Assembly (NCBI RefSeq): GCF_014636315.1
Contig: NZ_BMED01000006.1
Location: 124,001-188,000 of the forward strand
Direction: 5' to 3'
Length of the DNA: 64,000 nt
Origin: Parundibacterium terreum
GTDB lineage: Bacteria; Pseudomonadota; Gammaproteobacteria; Burkholderiales; Burkholderiaceae_D
Position numbers and translations under genes: made by a program. How positions within the stretch are numbered: the first letter of the stretch is position 1; each line of letters begins with the position of its first letter. The notes beneath the pieces are model-generated. The model was not told the DNA's origin. It worked only from the letters and a program-made list of their open reading frames with translations, and did no database searches. Shown here piece by piece: positions 35,824-44,357 of this stretch.

Positions 35824-36432
35824 TCAAAACAGCGCGCGCTGATGTCCGGTATGCAGGACTTCGTTTTGCCTGGACACCGATATCTGGCGCGGCCCGGCTT
35901 GCACGGCAATCGTATCGCCCGCGTGCACGCTGCCGGTTTGCAGCACGCGCAGGTAAAAGCCGGTATAGCCGCTCTGCACCATCAACTTCACCGCATGCGC
36001 ATAGCCCATGCGGATGCCGAACTTGAAGCAAGGCGGGCGCGGCCCGGTCACCTGCAGGATGGTATTGCCCACATGAAGGCGATCACCGATCCAGACTTCT
36101 GCTTCCAGCAAACCCTGTATCGTCAGGTTTTCGCCCATACTGCCGTGCGCTAGCTCAGGCAGGAATTTCAGCGCCCTGCGGCTGTGCTCACGCCAGAATT
36201 CATAGTGCTCGGCAGGATAGGCGTAGACCGCCTTGTCCCGGCCACCGTGGGTACTGAGGTCCACCTGTTCATCACCCTCCAGGCCCAGTTTCCCCAGATT
36301 CACGCGGCCATACACCGCAGACTTGGCGATCGCGCTGGTGATAACGCTGCCGCTGGTCGAGCTCGCAGACCCGCCAGCCGACGGGCTCGTCAAAGCAGCG
36401 GCGCGGCCGGTATTGACGCTAAGAATTTTCAA
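35824..36432 (-). CDS. MOSC domain protein (YiiM-like), TTG start
   Basis: A 202-residue protein. The start is a TTG that overlaps the TGA of the upstream MFS gene (TTGA), and the SD-like CCGGAG lies seven bases before it; no ATG or GTG fits. The start region KILSVNTGRA, the central GLEGDEQVDLSTHGGRDKAVYAY and the Cys in TGPRPPCFKFGIRMG are MOSC features, the Cys binding the molybdenum cofactor. YiiM-type enzymes reduce N-hydroxylated bases. It lies a few kb from xanthine dehydrogenase, another molybdenum enzyme. Confidence 0.85.
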   Translation of the reverse strand: MKILSVNTGRAAALTSPSAGGSASSTSGSVITSAIAKSAVYGRVNLGKLGLEGDEQVDLSTHGGRDKAVYAYPAEHYEFWREHSRRALKFLPELAHGSMGENLTIQGLLEAEVWIGDRLHVGNTILQVTGPRPPCFKFGIRMGYAHAVKLMVQSGYTGFYLRVLQTGSVHAGDTIAVQAGPRQISVSRQNEVLHTGHQRALF

Positions 36433-37589
36433 ACCAGCACTCCGGCAGCCTTGTGCGACATCTTCATTGCGATATGCGACACCAGCATTGCCAGCGCGGT
36501 CAACACTGCGCCAACGATGGACAGGTCCGCCATATGGCCGGCGCTGATCATCGCACCGCCAGTCAAGGCACCCAGCGCCTGCCCCAGGTAGATCGCCGAC
36601 GAATTCAGCGATACGGAAGCCGGTGCCAGCCCGGGCGCCATCCCCACCAGCCTTGCCTGCTGCACGCCATTCAATGCGAAACAGCCCAGCCCCCACAGCA
36701 GTATCAATACTGTGGTGATTGCCGGAGAGTTGCGCGCCAGCGGCCAGAATGCGAGCGCCAGGAACATGCTGCCCATCGCATACAGGCCGACCTGAGTGGT
36801 GCCCAGGCGATCCATGAAACGGCTGGCCAGCAGATTGCCGATCACGCCGGTGACACCAAAGCAGGCAAACAGCACGCTGATGGTCGTCGGCCCGGCCTGG
36901 ATAAAGTTTTTCAGCACTGCGGCAATGTAGGAGAACAGCGTGAACTGGCCCACGCCCTGGATCGCCGTCACCGAGATCGCCAGCAGCAGCGCCTTGTTGG
37001 CAAACAAGGCCCGCCAGGCTGCTTTGTCCATGGACGGCACGAATAGCCGCGCCGGTATCTGCAACCATACCCACAGTGCAAACAATGCAGACAGCGCCCC
37101 CACCAGGGCTATCGTCAGACGCCAGCCTATATGCGCACCAAGATAGGCCCCGGCCGGCACCCCGACCACCGCAGCAATCGACCACCCGAGAAATACCAGG
37201 CCTATCGCCTTGCCGCGCTGCTCCGCCGGTACCAGCAAACCCGCAGTCGCCGCCGCCTGCGCAGTGAACAAGGCAGCACCGACCGCGGTCACTACCCGTA
37301 TTGCCATCAGGCTCAGGTAGCCGGGCGCGAACGCAGCCGCGATATGCATTACTGCATACAGCAGCAAAGCGGCGGTTAACAAGACACGCCGCTCTATCGC
37401 ACTGGTCCATCCGGCCAGGAAAGGCCCGCCGAAACAGATCGTCATTGCAAATGCAGAAATGACCACGCCTATCGCAGCCGGGGTCACGGCCAGGTCGGAC
37501 GATAATTCATTCAGCATACCCGGCACAATCAGCGCCCCGGTACCTATCGCAAAGTTACCCAGCGTGAGCGACCACAGTTTGGTTTTCAT
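36429..37589 (-). CDS. MFS transporter (DHA1/AraJ-like)
   Basis: Inner-membrane carrier of 386 residues with twelve predicted helices. I prefer the ATG at 37589 (MKTKLWSLTLGNFAIGTGAL); a TTG at 37601 is an alternative. The loop FLAGWTSAIERRVLL between helices 2 and 3 fits the MFS G-x-x-x-D-R-x-x-R pattern loosely. The substrate is probably a drug or metabolite exported by proton antiport. It is coupled to the MOSC gene by a 4-bp overlap. Confidence 0.9.
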   Translation of the reverse strand: MKTKLWSLTLGNFAIGTGALIVPGMLNELSSDLAVTPAAIGVVISAFAMTICFGGPFLAGWTSAIERRVLLTAALLLYAVMHIAAAFAPGYLSLMAIRVVTAVGAALFTAQAAATAGLLVPAEQRGKAIGLVFLGWSIAAVVGVPAGAYLGAHIGWRLTIALVGALSALFALWVWLQIPARLFVPSMDKAAWRALFANKALLLAISVTAIQGVGQFTLFSYIAAVLKNFIQAGPTTISVLFACFGVTGVIGNLLASRFMDRLGTTQVGLYAMGSMFLALAFWPLARNSPAITTVLILLWGLGCFALNGVQQARLVGMAPGLAPASVSLNSSAIYLGQALGALTGGAMISAGHMADLSIVGAVLTALAMLVSHIAMKMSHKAAGVLV

Positions 37590-37727
37590 TATGTGCGGCA
37601 ATTTAATGCCTTATCTACAAACCGTTACATGGTATTACGGATAAAGGTTTAGATGTTTTTTTTGAAAGAATGGCCGGTCAATGTAAAAGTGCATGCCTTA
37701 AGCGGCTTCTATTTGTCGGCACACAAA

Positions 37728-37759
37728 CAAAAACCCGCTTGTCGCGAGACAAGCGGGTT
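37728..37759 (-). terminator. Intrinsic terminator of the cupin gene
   Basis: AACCCGCTTGTC pairs perfectly with GACAAGCGGGTT (loop GCGA). Read on the minus strand it ends in a run of five T. Confidence 0.88.
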
Positions 37760-37776
37760 GAGATTGAAATTTGGCT

Positions 37777-38178
37777 TTATTTCGCTGCAGCAGGCGTCGC
37801 CATCGGCTGGCCTTTTTCCACTACATAGGTGCCCACCAGTTTCATCGTCACACTGCCTGTGCTCTTGGCCTCATGGACTTTCCCGGCGGGAATAATGAAG
37901 GCGTCGCCCGTCTTGATTTTGCGTGGCGCTTCGCCGTCTATCAACAGTTCGCCCTCTCCTTCCAGTACATAGCTGATCTCGTCACCGGGATGGGTATGCC
38001 GTCCAGAGGTAACACCGGGGTCCACTTCTACGCGGGCAACCACCGCTTCGCGGTTGGGCACGGAGACGTCGCCTTTTTGCACGACGGTGCGGCGAAAACC
38101 TGCGTTCTGTGCAGAGGCGGCAGTACACAGGCTGAGAGCAACAAGGAAAAGTAGTGAGGAAAAGGAGTTCGGCTTCAT
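37777..38178 (-). CDS. Secreted cupin-fold protein
   Basis: 133 residues. A signal peptide ends at ASA-QN (about residue 23). The cupin_2 motifs are clear: SGRHTHPGDEISYVLEGEGELLIDGE gives the first set of metal ligands (H, H, E), and PAGKVHEAKSTG the second His. AAAGGA precedes the ATG. A single-domain periplasmic cupin may be a dioxygenase, an isomerase or a simple binding protein; no function can be chosen from the context. A terminator follows. Confidence 0.87.
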   Translation of the reverse strand: MKPNSFSSLLFLVALSLCTAASAQNAGFRRTVVQKGDVSVPNREAVVARVEVDPGVTSGRHTHPGDEISYVLEGEGELLIDGEAPRKIKTGDAFIIPAGKVHEAKSTGSVTMKLVGTYVVEKGQPMATPAAAK

Positions 38179-38316
38179 GGCATTCCTTTCAGGGGCGCAG
38201 ACACTTCAGGCAATGGGGAATCATGCTGAACCAGGCGCAGAGTCCCGGCGCTTGCCATTAAAGCACCGGGCCGGGCCGGCTGCAAGTAGCCGCGATGCTG
38301 CAGGGCGGCAATTGCC

Positions 38317-39462
38317 TCAGGCTATTTGCCTGCCTGCCTTCCACACGCCCATCACCACCGGTATGTCTTGCACTACCCGCACCCGCAGGTAGTCGGCGCG
38401 CAGGCCCTGGGCGATTTCGCCCCTGTCGGTCAGGCCTACCATCTGCGCCGGATTGCGCGTCACCGTAGCAACCGCCCTGGGCAGGTCATAGCCCTCGTTC
38501 AATAGCAGGAAGGCTGCGTGCAGCAGGCTGGCCGGCACATAATCTGAAGACAGTACATCCAGCAAGCCGGCGCGCGCCAGCTCTGCGGCAGACACATTGC
38601 CGGAATGCGAACCGCCCCTGACCATATTCGGCGCACCCATGATGATGCCGAGATGATGCTCGCGCGCCGCCTTGGCCGCCAGCAGCGTAGTCGGGAATTC
38701 CGAAATGGAGACGCCGTCTTCCACCCCCTCGCGTACATGATCCAGCGTCGTATCGTCATGCGTGGCCAACGGTATAGGATGGTTGCGGCGGTTGCACAGG
38801 TCGATCACTTCGCGCCGGTTGGCCGCAGCGTAGATCTGCTGCCGCTGCAGCAAGCCTTCCAGCATGCCGTCGACTTTTTCTTCGCTCCAGCCGCGCTTGC
38901 CGGTCACAAATACGCGGTAGTGGCTGAGATCGGTCCACTGGCGCTGGCCCGGCGTATGGTCCATCAGCGAGACCAGCTTCAGGCTGTCGTCATGCACATA
39001 GGGTTCGAACCAGCTCAGCAGATTCTGCTCCGCCAGCTCCAGCCGCAAATGCAGGAAATGGTCGGCGCGCAGGATGCCCGCGGCGCCAGCCTGCTTCAAT
39101 CCGTCTATGCAAGAGACCAGGGTCTGCGTCCTCAGGCTATCGCTATCCAGGTCGCCTACCGATATGGCATCCAGCACGGTAGTGATGCCCGATGCTGCAA
39201 TCTGCGCATCATGCGCGACAATTGCGGGCAGCATAGGCCAGCTGACCTTGGGCCGCGGCATCAGGTGCTTTTCCAGATTGTCGGTATGCAGCTCCACCAT
39301 GCCGGGCAGCAAGTAATCGCCGCGCCAGTCTTCGCCGGCGAGGCCGAACAGGCCGCTATTGCCGTGCGCCACTTCTCCGAACTGGTCGCCGTCAATTTCT
39401 ACCGAGCCGGTGAATTCGCTATCGGCTGTGACTATGCGGGCATTACGTATGGTTTTTATCAT
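38317..39462 (-). CDS. phnM: Phosphonate metabolism protein PhnM (RPnTP diphosphohydrolase)
   Basis: Amidohydrolase-family enzyme of 381 residues that hydrolyses ribose 1-alkylphosphonate 5-triphosphate in the C-P lyase pathway. Metal-binding residues are in MVELHTDNLEKH, RADHFLHLRLEL and the LATHDDTTLDHV region; MGAPNMVRGGSHSGN is the PhnM signature. I chose the ATG at 39462, as the 7-codon longer GTG form adds nothing conserved. It is divergent from the DUF1045-PhnN gene. The C-P lyase core genes phnGHIJKL are not in the window. Confidence 0.93.
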   Translation of the reverse strand: MIKTIRNARIVTADSEFTGSVEIDGDQFGEVAHGNSGLFGLAGEDWRGDYLLPGMVELHTDNLEKHLMPRPKVSWPMLPAIVAHDAQIAASGITTVLDAISVGDLDSDSLRTQTLVSCIDGLKQAGAAGILRADHFLHLRLELAEQNLLSWFEPYVHDDSLKLVSLMDHTPGQRQWTDLSHYRVFVTGKRGWSEEKVDGMLEGLLQRQQIYAAANRREVIDLCNRRNHPIPLATHDDTTLDHVREGVEDGVSISEFPTTLLAAKAAREHHLGIIMGAPNMVRGGSHSGNVSAAELARAGLLDVLSSDYVPASLLHAAFLLLNEGYDLPRAVATVTRNPAQMVGLTDRGEIAQGLRADYLRVRVVQDIPVVMGVWKAGRQIA

Positions 39463-39583
39463 GGTGCTGAAATCGTTTATCACAAGGAAATCGTAAACTC
39501 GCCGCCGCTGCCTGCCTACTCCCTGGGTTGCTCGCGAATTGCCCGATACTGTATTCGGTGGTGATGCTGATCGTGTTATCTGT

Positions 39584-39601
39584 ATTTAGCGTCCGCTAAA
39601 T
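39584..39601. promoter_or_regulatory. Dyad in the phnM-phnN spacer
   Basis: ATTTAGC and GCTAAAT around GTCC, a candidate operator shared by the divergent phosphonate genes. Confidence 0.4.
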
Positions 39602-39603
39602 CT

Positions 39604-39625
39604 TCCAGGCCTATTCCAGGCCTAT
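39604..39625. repeat. Two tandem copies of an 11-bp repeat
   Basis: TCCAGGCCTAT occurs twice head to tail. The 11-bp period is close to one helical turn, and each copy contains AGGCCT, a 6-bp palindrome. Confidence 0.6.
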
Positions 39626-39851
39626 ATACAAGCAAGCTGCCATATTGCCGTATAACCATGCCGAGTACGGTATCACGATTCATAGCTGGCAGTGAAGCGT
39701 CCGATGTCAAGCTGCAGTCATATTTCAGGCATAGGATGCAAGTGCAGCAACAGGTCTTACAATGATGTAAATATACGCATGCGCCAACTAGCCGATACTA
39801 GCGGATAAATATTGCCGCAATATGAACAATTGCCGATAGAACCCAGCATCC

Positions 39852-41129
39852 ATGACACGCTACGCCCTCTATTATGCGCCTGACCAAAATTCAGCCTGGT
39901 GGATAGCCGGTTGCCGCTGGCTGGGGCGCGATCCGGTCACGGGCCAGGACTTGCAGCAACCCGTAGTGGATGGCATTCCGCCGCTGGTATTGCAGCAATT
40001 GAGCAGCGACGCCCGGCGCTATGGCTTTCATGCGACCTTGAAAGCGCCTTTCAGGCTGGCGGAAGGATTCGCCGAGGCGCATTTGCTGGGTACGCTGGCG
40101 GCATTTTGCGCGGCGCAAACCCGGATTACGGTACCTGCCCCTGCGGTGCTGCCCATGGGCGATTTCCTGGCGCTACGCACCAGCCAGGAATCGCGCGAGA
40201 TCAATGCGCTGGCGATGCGCTGCGTTAGTTATTTTGATTTCCTGCGCGCGCCGCCCACCGAAGCAGAACTCAGCAAGCGGCGCAGCAGCCAGTTGACGCA
40301 AAGGCAGGAGCAATTGCTGCAGCGCTGGGGCTATCCCTATACCGAGGAAGAATATCGCTTCCACATGACGCTGACCGACAAGCTGTCCGGCGTGGATGCG
40401 GATATCGCCTACCGCCTGCGCAAGGCTGCCGAGCGCTTTTTTGATATCGATGCCCCGCTGCTGATCAACGGCATCGCCCTATTCCGCGAAGAAGCACCCG
40501 GCGCGCCGTTCACCCTGCTGCGCCGCTTCGACTTTGGCTTGCGCGCACTGGAGCACCATGCACACCAGCTTCCGGTGGCTGGTCGCCTGTTCTTTGTGGT
40601 CGGTCCCTACGGTTCCGGCAGGGATGACTTGCTGAGCTGGGTAAGGCAAAAGCTGCCTCAGCATAAACAGCCTTACTTCGCGCAACGCACGATTACCCGT
40701 CCGGCGCTGCCGTCGGAAGAACATGAAAGCATCTCGCCTGAGCAATTCTGGCAACAGGCAGCCGCTGGCCATTTTGCAATGACCTGGCAATATCATGATT
40801 TTTGCTATGGCATACGGCGCGGCTTTGAGGCCGAGTTGAAAGCGGGCCGCAATGTGGTCATCAGCGGCTCGCGGGAATTCGTTCCGCGCTTGCTGCAAGC
40901 CTACCCGGATGCACAAGTGGTATGGATAGAAGCCGATCATGCACTGATACGGCAACGCATGGAAAACCGCCTGCTGCAACAGGAAAACGGCGGTGCAGCG
41001 CTGTTAAAAAGGGTGCAGAGAAACGCGCAATTCTCGCGGCCCGAGCAACCGGAAATCATCCGGCTGGACCATACCGGCCCCGTAGAAAACGCCGGCCGCC
41101 GCCTGCTGGATATACTCACTTCTGCCTGA
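39852..41129 (+). CDS. phnN: DUF1045 (2H phosphoesterase-like) - PhnN ribose 1,5-bisphosphokinase fusion
   Basis: A 425-residue two-domain protein. Residues 1-235 are DUF1045, with the two 2H phosphoesterase motifs HATL (60-63) and HMTL (171-174). Residues 245-425 resemble PhnN, which makes PRPP from ribose 1,5-bisphosphate at the end of C-P lyase breakdown. The P-loop reads GPYGSGRD (251-258): Arg257 replaces the Walker A Lys. The rest of the kinase looks intact (FCYGIRRGFEAELKAGRNVVISGSR). Kinase activity is therefore in doubt. The natural partner of the 2H domain is likely the cyclic ribose phosphate intermediate. It is divergent from phnM. Confidence 0.88.
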   Translation: MTRYALYYAPDQNSAWWIAGCRWLGRDPVTGQDLQQPVVDGIPPLVLQQLSSDARRYGFHATLKAPFRLAEGFAEAHLLGTLAAFCAAQTRITVPAPAVLPMGDFLALRTSQESREINALAMRCVSYFDFLRAPPTEAELSKRRSSQLTQRQEQLLQRWGYPYTEEEYRFHMTLTDKLSGVDADIAYRLRKAAERFFDIDAPLLINGIALFREEAPGAPFTLLRRFDFGLRALEHHAHQLPVAGRLFFVVGPYGSGRDDLLSWVRQKLPQHKQPYFAQRTITRPALPSEEHESISPEQFWQQAAAGHFAMTWQYHDFCYGIRRGFEAELKAGRNVVISGSREFVPRLLQAYPDAQVVWIEADHALIRQRMENRLLQQENGGAALLKRVQRNAQFSRPEQPEIIRLDHTGPVENAGRRLLDILTSA

Positions 41130-41573
41130 ATTCAGCCACGCATGTATCAGGCCCGATACAAATAAACGGCCAGTTACCGTAAGGTAAGAAAACTACATCT
41201 GCCCTCCGGACATGCATCAGGAGCAATAAGCTTAGCTGCTTTTCATCTGTGGCGTTTTTGCATCACTTTTGGCCTTTCCCGCACAACGGCGCCATAAGAT
41301 ACACCGATTTTTCTTCAATTTTGCCGCCCGCGCAAAAAATTTTCGCTTTTGTTGTTTTCCTCCTAAAACCACGTTTTATCAAATTGCGTACTTTTCTTTG
41401 AAATGCTTTGATACATGCGTCAAGGATATTGTATAGACAATTTACATCTCCTTGGATGCGCCTTTACAAGTACGTTTTTCCGTACCTGAAGCGCTGCCTA
41501 TTCGATCTGCGAAGAGCGTAAAGCACCGTAACTCTCACGCGTTTTAATGAAACTTGACCCAAAGAGGTAAGCA
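41130..41573. other. Long leader region before the first TonB-dependent receptor
   Basis: A 444-bp AT-rich interval with no supported gene. It includes a small dyad TTACC-GTAA-GGTAA at 41174-41187 and TTGT-ATAG-ACAA near 41430-41441. Promoter elements for the receptor are expected in the right half; AAAGAGGTAAGC serves as its ribosome site. Confidence 0.5.
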
Positions 41574-44240
41574 ATGACGAAGGAAACAGTGTTGTCTCAA
41601 TCCCTACGCCTGATGTTCTCAGGTGGTATTGCCCTGGGATTCGGACTGATGGCGCATACCGCCATGGCGCAAGAGACCGATGACTCCCGTACCCAGAGGG
41701 TGGAAATCACCGGTTCATCGATTAAACGTATCGCATCGGAAACATCCGCACCCTTGACCGTGATCAAGGCGGAAGAGTTCGTCAAGCAAGGCCTGACGAC
41801 CGCAGCGGAAGTACTGAGCAAGATCCCCGCCAACCAGTCAACGGTCGGCCTGGGCAATGCAGTCGGCGGTAACACCAGCGGCTTGCCTACCGGCGGCCAG
41901 GCCAGCGCCGATTTGCGCGGTCTGGGCGGCGACAAGACCCTGGTCTTGCTGAACGGACGCAGGATAGCCAACCATCCTTACGATGGCGCCAGTGTCGATC
42001 TGAACATCATCCCTATTACCGCGCTGGACCGCGTTGAAGTATTGCGCGACGGAGCTTCCGCGATCTACGGTACCGATGCGATCGGCGGCGTAATCAACTT
42101 CATTACCAAACGCTCGGTCACCGGCGTGACCGTGACCGGCGAAGTCATTTCGCCAAAAATGCAGGGCGGCGATGAGAAGCGCTTCAATGCAGTAGGCGGC
42201 TACGGCGACCTGGGCAAGGACGGCTTCAATGTGTTCGGCGTAGTGGACTACCACAAACAGAAAGTCATCACTTCGCAGGACAGGGATTTCTCCAAGACCG
42301 GCGTCATCCCTAGCCGCGGCCTGAGCCTGACCAGCGGTACCACTTTCCCAGGTAACTATTTCGATCCGACTTCCGGCGCATCCGGCAATCCCGGCTTTGC
42401 TACCGGCTGTAACGCACCGTTCTCGGTGCCAAGCACCAGCAATACGACTTGCCGCCAGGATTACACCCGCCTGATCGACGATATTCCGGAAAGCGAACAA
42501 ACTGCCTTCTTCGGCAAGGGCACGATGAAGCTGGGTGAAAACCACACCGGCACCGTCGAATACCTGCACTCGGAAAGCAAGGTCATTTCCCGTACGGCAC
42601 CACCGCCTCAAACCGGCCTGATCCTGCCTAAATCCAGCCCTTACTACCCAGGTAATTCCGGCGGCGTTCCTGCCCAGCCTGGCCTGTCCGGCGATCCTCT
42701 GTCAGTCAACTGGCGTCCTCTGGAAGCCGGCCAGCGCCAGATCAATTCCAAGGGCACGGCTGACCGTATCGTAGTGGCACTGGAAGGCGAACTGGCAGGC
42801 TGGGACTACAAAACCGGCCTGACCTACTCGGTTAGCAAATCCGCTGAGAACTTCACCGGCGGCTATGTGCAGGATGCATCGTTTGCTGCTGGCGTACTGA
42901 ATGGCATTTTGAATCCTTTCGGCCTGCAAAATACCGCCGGCAAGGCTTATCTGGACAGCACCGCACTGCGCGGTGAAGTACAAAGCGCCAAGGTCACCAC
43001 CACCGGACTGGACTTCAAGGCCAGCCGCGAACTGATGGCTCTGGCCGGCGGCAATATGGCGCTGGCGGTAGGTGCTGAACTGCGCCAGGAAAAAGCCAAT
43101 TTCGACGTCAACCAGGCGATCGCTTCCCAGGCATCCAGCTCCGGCCTGTCCGGCTCCCTGCCTAAGACCGGTAGCCGCGATATCGAAGCGGTGTTCACAG
43201 AGTTGAACCTGCCCGTCATCAAGGATCTGGAAATCCAGCTGGCAGCCCGTATGGATAACTACAGCGACGTAGGCAATACCTTCAATCCTAAGGTCGGCAT
43301 CCGCTACCAGCCAGCCAAGGAAGTATTGTTCCGCGCTTCGGCCAGCACAGGTTTCCGTGCGCCGACACTGTTTGAAAAAAATGCGCCGCGTTCCAAGAAC
43401 GATACCAATGACTCGTACGACGATCCTATCCTGTGCCCAGGCGGCGTGCCTCAGCCAGGCGCGAATCCTCTGCGTGACTGCGATCTGCAACAGTTCAAGC
43501 TGCAAGGCGGCAATGCTAACCTGAAGCCTGAGAAATCCAGGACTTACTCGTTTGGCGTAGTCGTTGAGCCTATCAAGGATGTATCGGTGGCGCTGGATTA
43601 CTGGCACATCCATCTGCGCGACAAGATCGGCGCATTGCCTGAACAATCCATCTATGGCAACTACGCCAAGTACAAGGATCTGTTCCTGCGCAATCCTGAC
43701 GGCTCGCCGTTTGCGATCCTGGATCTGAACGACAACCTGGGTGAAGTCAAGACTGAGGGCGTCGACCTCAGCTTCTCGGCCCGCCTGCCTAAGTCCAGCT
43801 TCGGCGTATTCACCTTTACGCTGGATGGCACTTATGTGTTCAAGTACGATTACCAGAACGAACGTAACGGTCCTTTCCTGAGCAGCGTAGGCCAGTACTC
43901 GGACAATAATCCTACCTTCCGCTGGAGGCATAATGCTGCACTGAACTGGACTTATGGTCCATGGGGTGCAACGATTGCCCAGGCATACAACTCTGGCTAC
44001 CATGACCAGAACCAGGTGGATGCCCAGTACAAGCAGGATGTTTCTTCCTACGCTTTGTGGAATGTATCCGGCAGCTATAGCGGCATCAAGCACGTGACTC
44101 TGACAGCCGGTATCAAAAACCTGCTGAACACAGATCCACCGTTCTCCAACCAGGGTACGCTGTTCCAAAAAGGCTATGATCCACGCTACACGGATCCAGT
44201 CGGCCGTGCCTACTATGTTCGCGGCAGCTACACATTCTAA
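41574..44240 (+). CDS. TonB-dependent outer-membrane receptor
   Basis: 888 residues. A long signal peptide ends at AMA-QE (about 32). RTQRVEITGSSIKR (39-52) is the probable TonB-contact region. The plug domain runs about 60-175 (RDGASAIYGTDAIGGVINFITK) and the beta-barrel ends in the terminal Phe of GSYTF. The ligand is unknown. The N-terminal 50 residues are strikingly similar to those of the receptor at 56293-59061, although the barrels differ. A terminator follows. A LysR gene is convergent and may not control it. Confidence 0.93.
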   Translation: MTKETVLSQSLRLMFSGGIALGFGLMAHTAMAQETDDSRTQRVEITGSSIKRIASETSAPLTVIKAEEFVKQGLTTAAEVLSKIPANQSTVGLGNAVGGNTSGLPTGGQASADLRGLGGDKTLVLLNGRRIANHPYDGASVDLNIIPITALDRVEVLRDGASAIYGTDAIGGVINFITKRSVTGVTVTGEVISPKMQGGDEKRFNAVGGYGDLGKDGFNVFGVVDYHKQKVITSQDRDFSKTGVIPSRGLSLTSGTTFPGNYFDPTSGASGNPGFATGCNAPFSVPSTSNTTCRQDYTRLIDDIPESEQTAFFGKGTMKLGENHTGTVEYLHSESKVISRTAPPPQTGLILPKSSPYYPGNSGGVPAQPGLSGDPLSVNWRPLEAGQRQINSKGTADRIVVALEGELAGWDYKTGLTYSVSKSAENFTGGYVQDASFAAGVLNGILNPFGLQNTAGKAYLDSTALRGEVQSAKVTTTGLDFKASRELMALAGGNMALAVGAELRQEKANFDVNQAIASQASSSGLSGSLPKTGSRDIEAVFTELNLPVIKDLEIQLAARMDNYSDVGNTFNPKVGIRYQPAKEVLFRASASTGFRAPTLFEKNAPRSKNDTNDSYDDPILCPGGVPQPGANPLRDCDLQQFKLQGGNANLKPEKSRTYSFGVVVEPIKDVSVALDYWHIHLRDKIGALPEQSIYGNYAKYKDLFLRNPDGSPFAILDLNDNLGEVKTEGVDLSFSARLPKSSFGVFTFTLDGTYVFKYDYQNERNGPFLSSVGQYSDNNPTFRWRHNAALNWTYGPWGATIAQAYNSGYHDQNQVDAQYKQDVSSYALWNVSGSYSGIKHVTLTAGIKNLLNTDPPFSNQGTLFQKGYDPRYTDPVGRAYYVRGSYTF

Positions 44241-44280
44241 GCATGTGAAGCCCGTGACCTGGCGTTAGACGGTCACAGCC

Positions 44281-44317
44281 AAAAGCCCGGAAAGAGCGAT
44301 CTTTCCGGGCTTTTTTT
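44281..44317 (+). terminator. Intrinsic terminator of the first TonB receptor gene
   Basis: AGCCCGGAAAG pairs with CTTTCCGGGCT (loop AGCGAT) and ends in a T-run. Confidence 0.92.
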
Positions 44318-44357
44318 CATGCTGCTGCCGATTGCCTGGCTTTATGGGGCGCGCCCT

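Larger units (their letters stand above)
39463..39851. other. Divergent control region between phnM and the phnN fusion
   Basis: 389 bp without a supported gene. It contains a dyad at 39584-39601 (ATTTAGC-GTCC-GCTAAAT) and directly after it two tandem copies of the 11-mer TCCAGGCCTAT at 39604-39625. These could be regulator sites. No Pho-box-like repeat was recognised. Confidence 0.55.

Noticed and set aside
35824-37410. A single 528-codon minus-strand gene
   Set aside because: Only its C-terminal 202 codons are a real MOSC protein. The N-terminal part is a shadow of the MFS gene, which is clearly coding in another frame.
42702-44168. Long frame antisense to the first TonB receptor (and similar ones at 53968-55623, 57430-59010 and 61895-63772)
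   Set aside because: These mirror frames arise from codon bias of the genuine genes. Their products show no domains and the sense frames are unambiguous.
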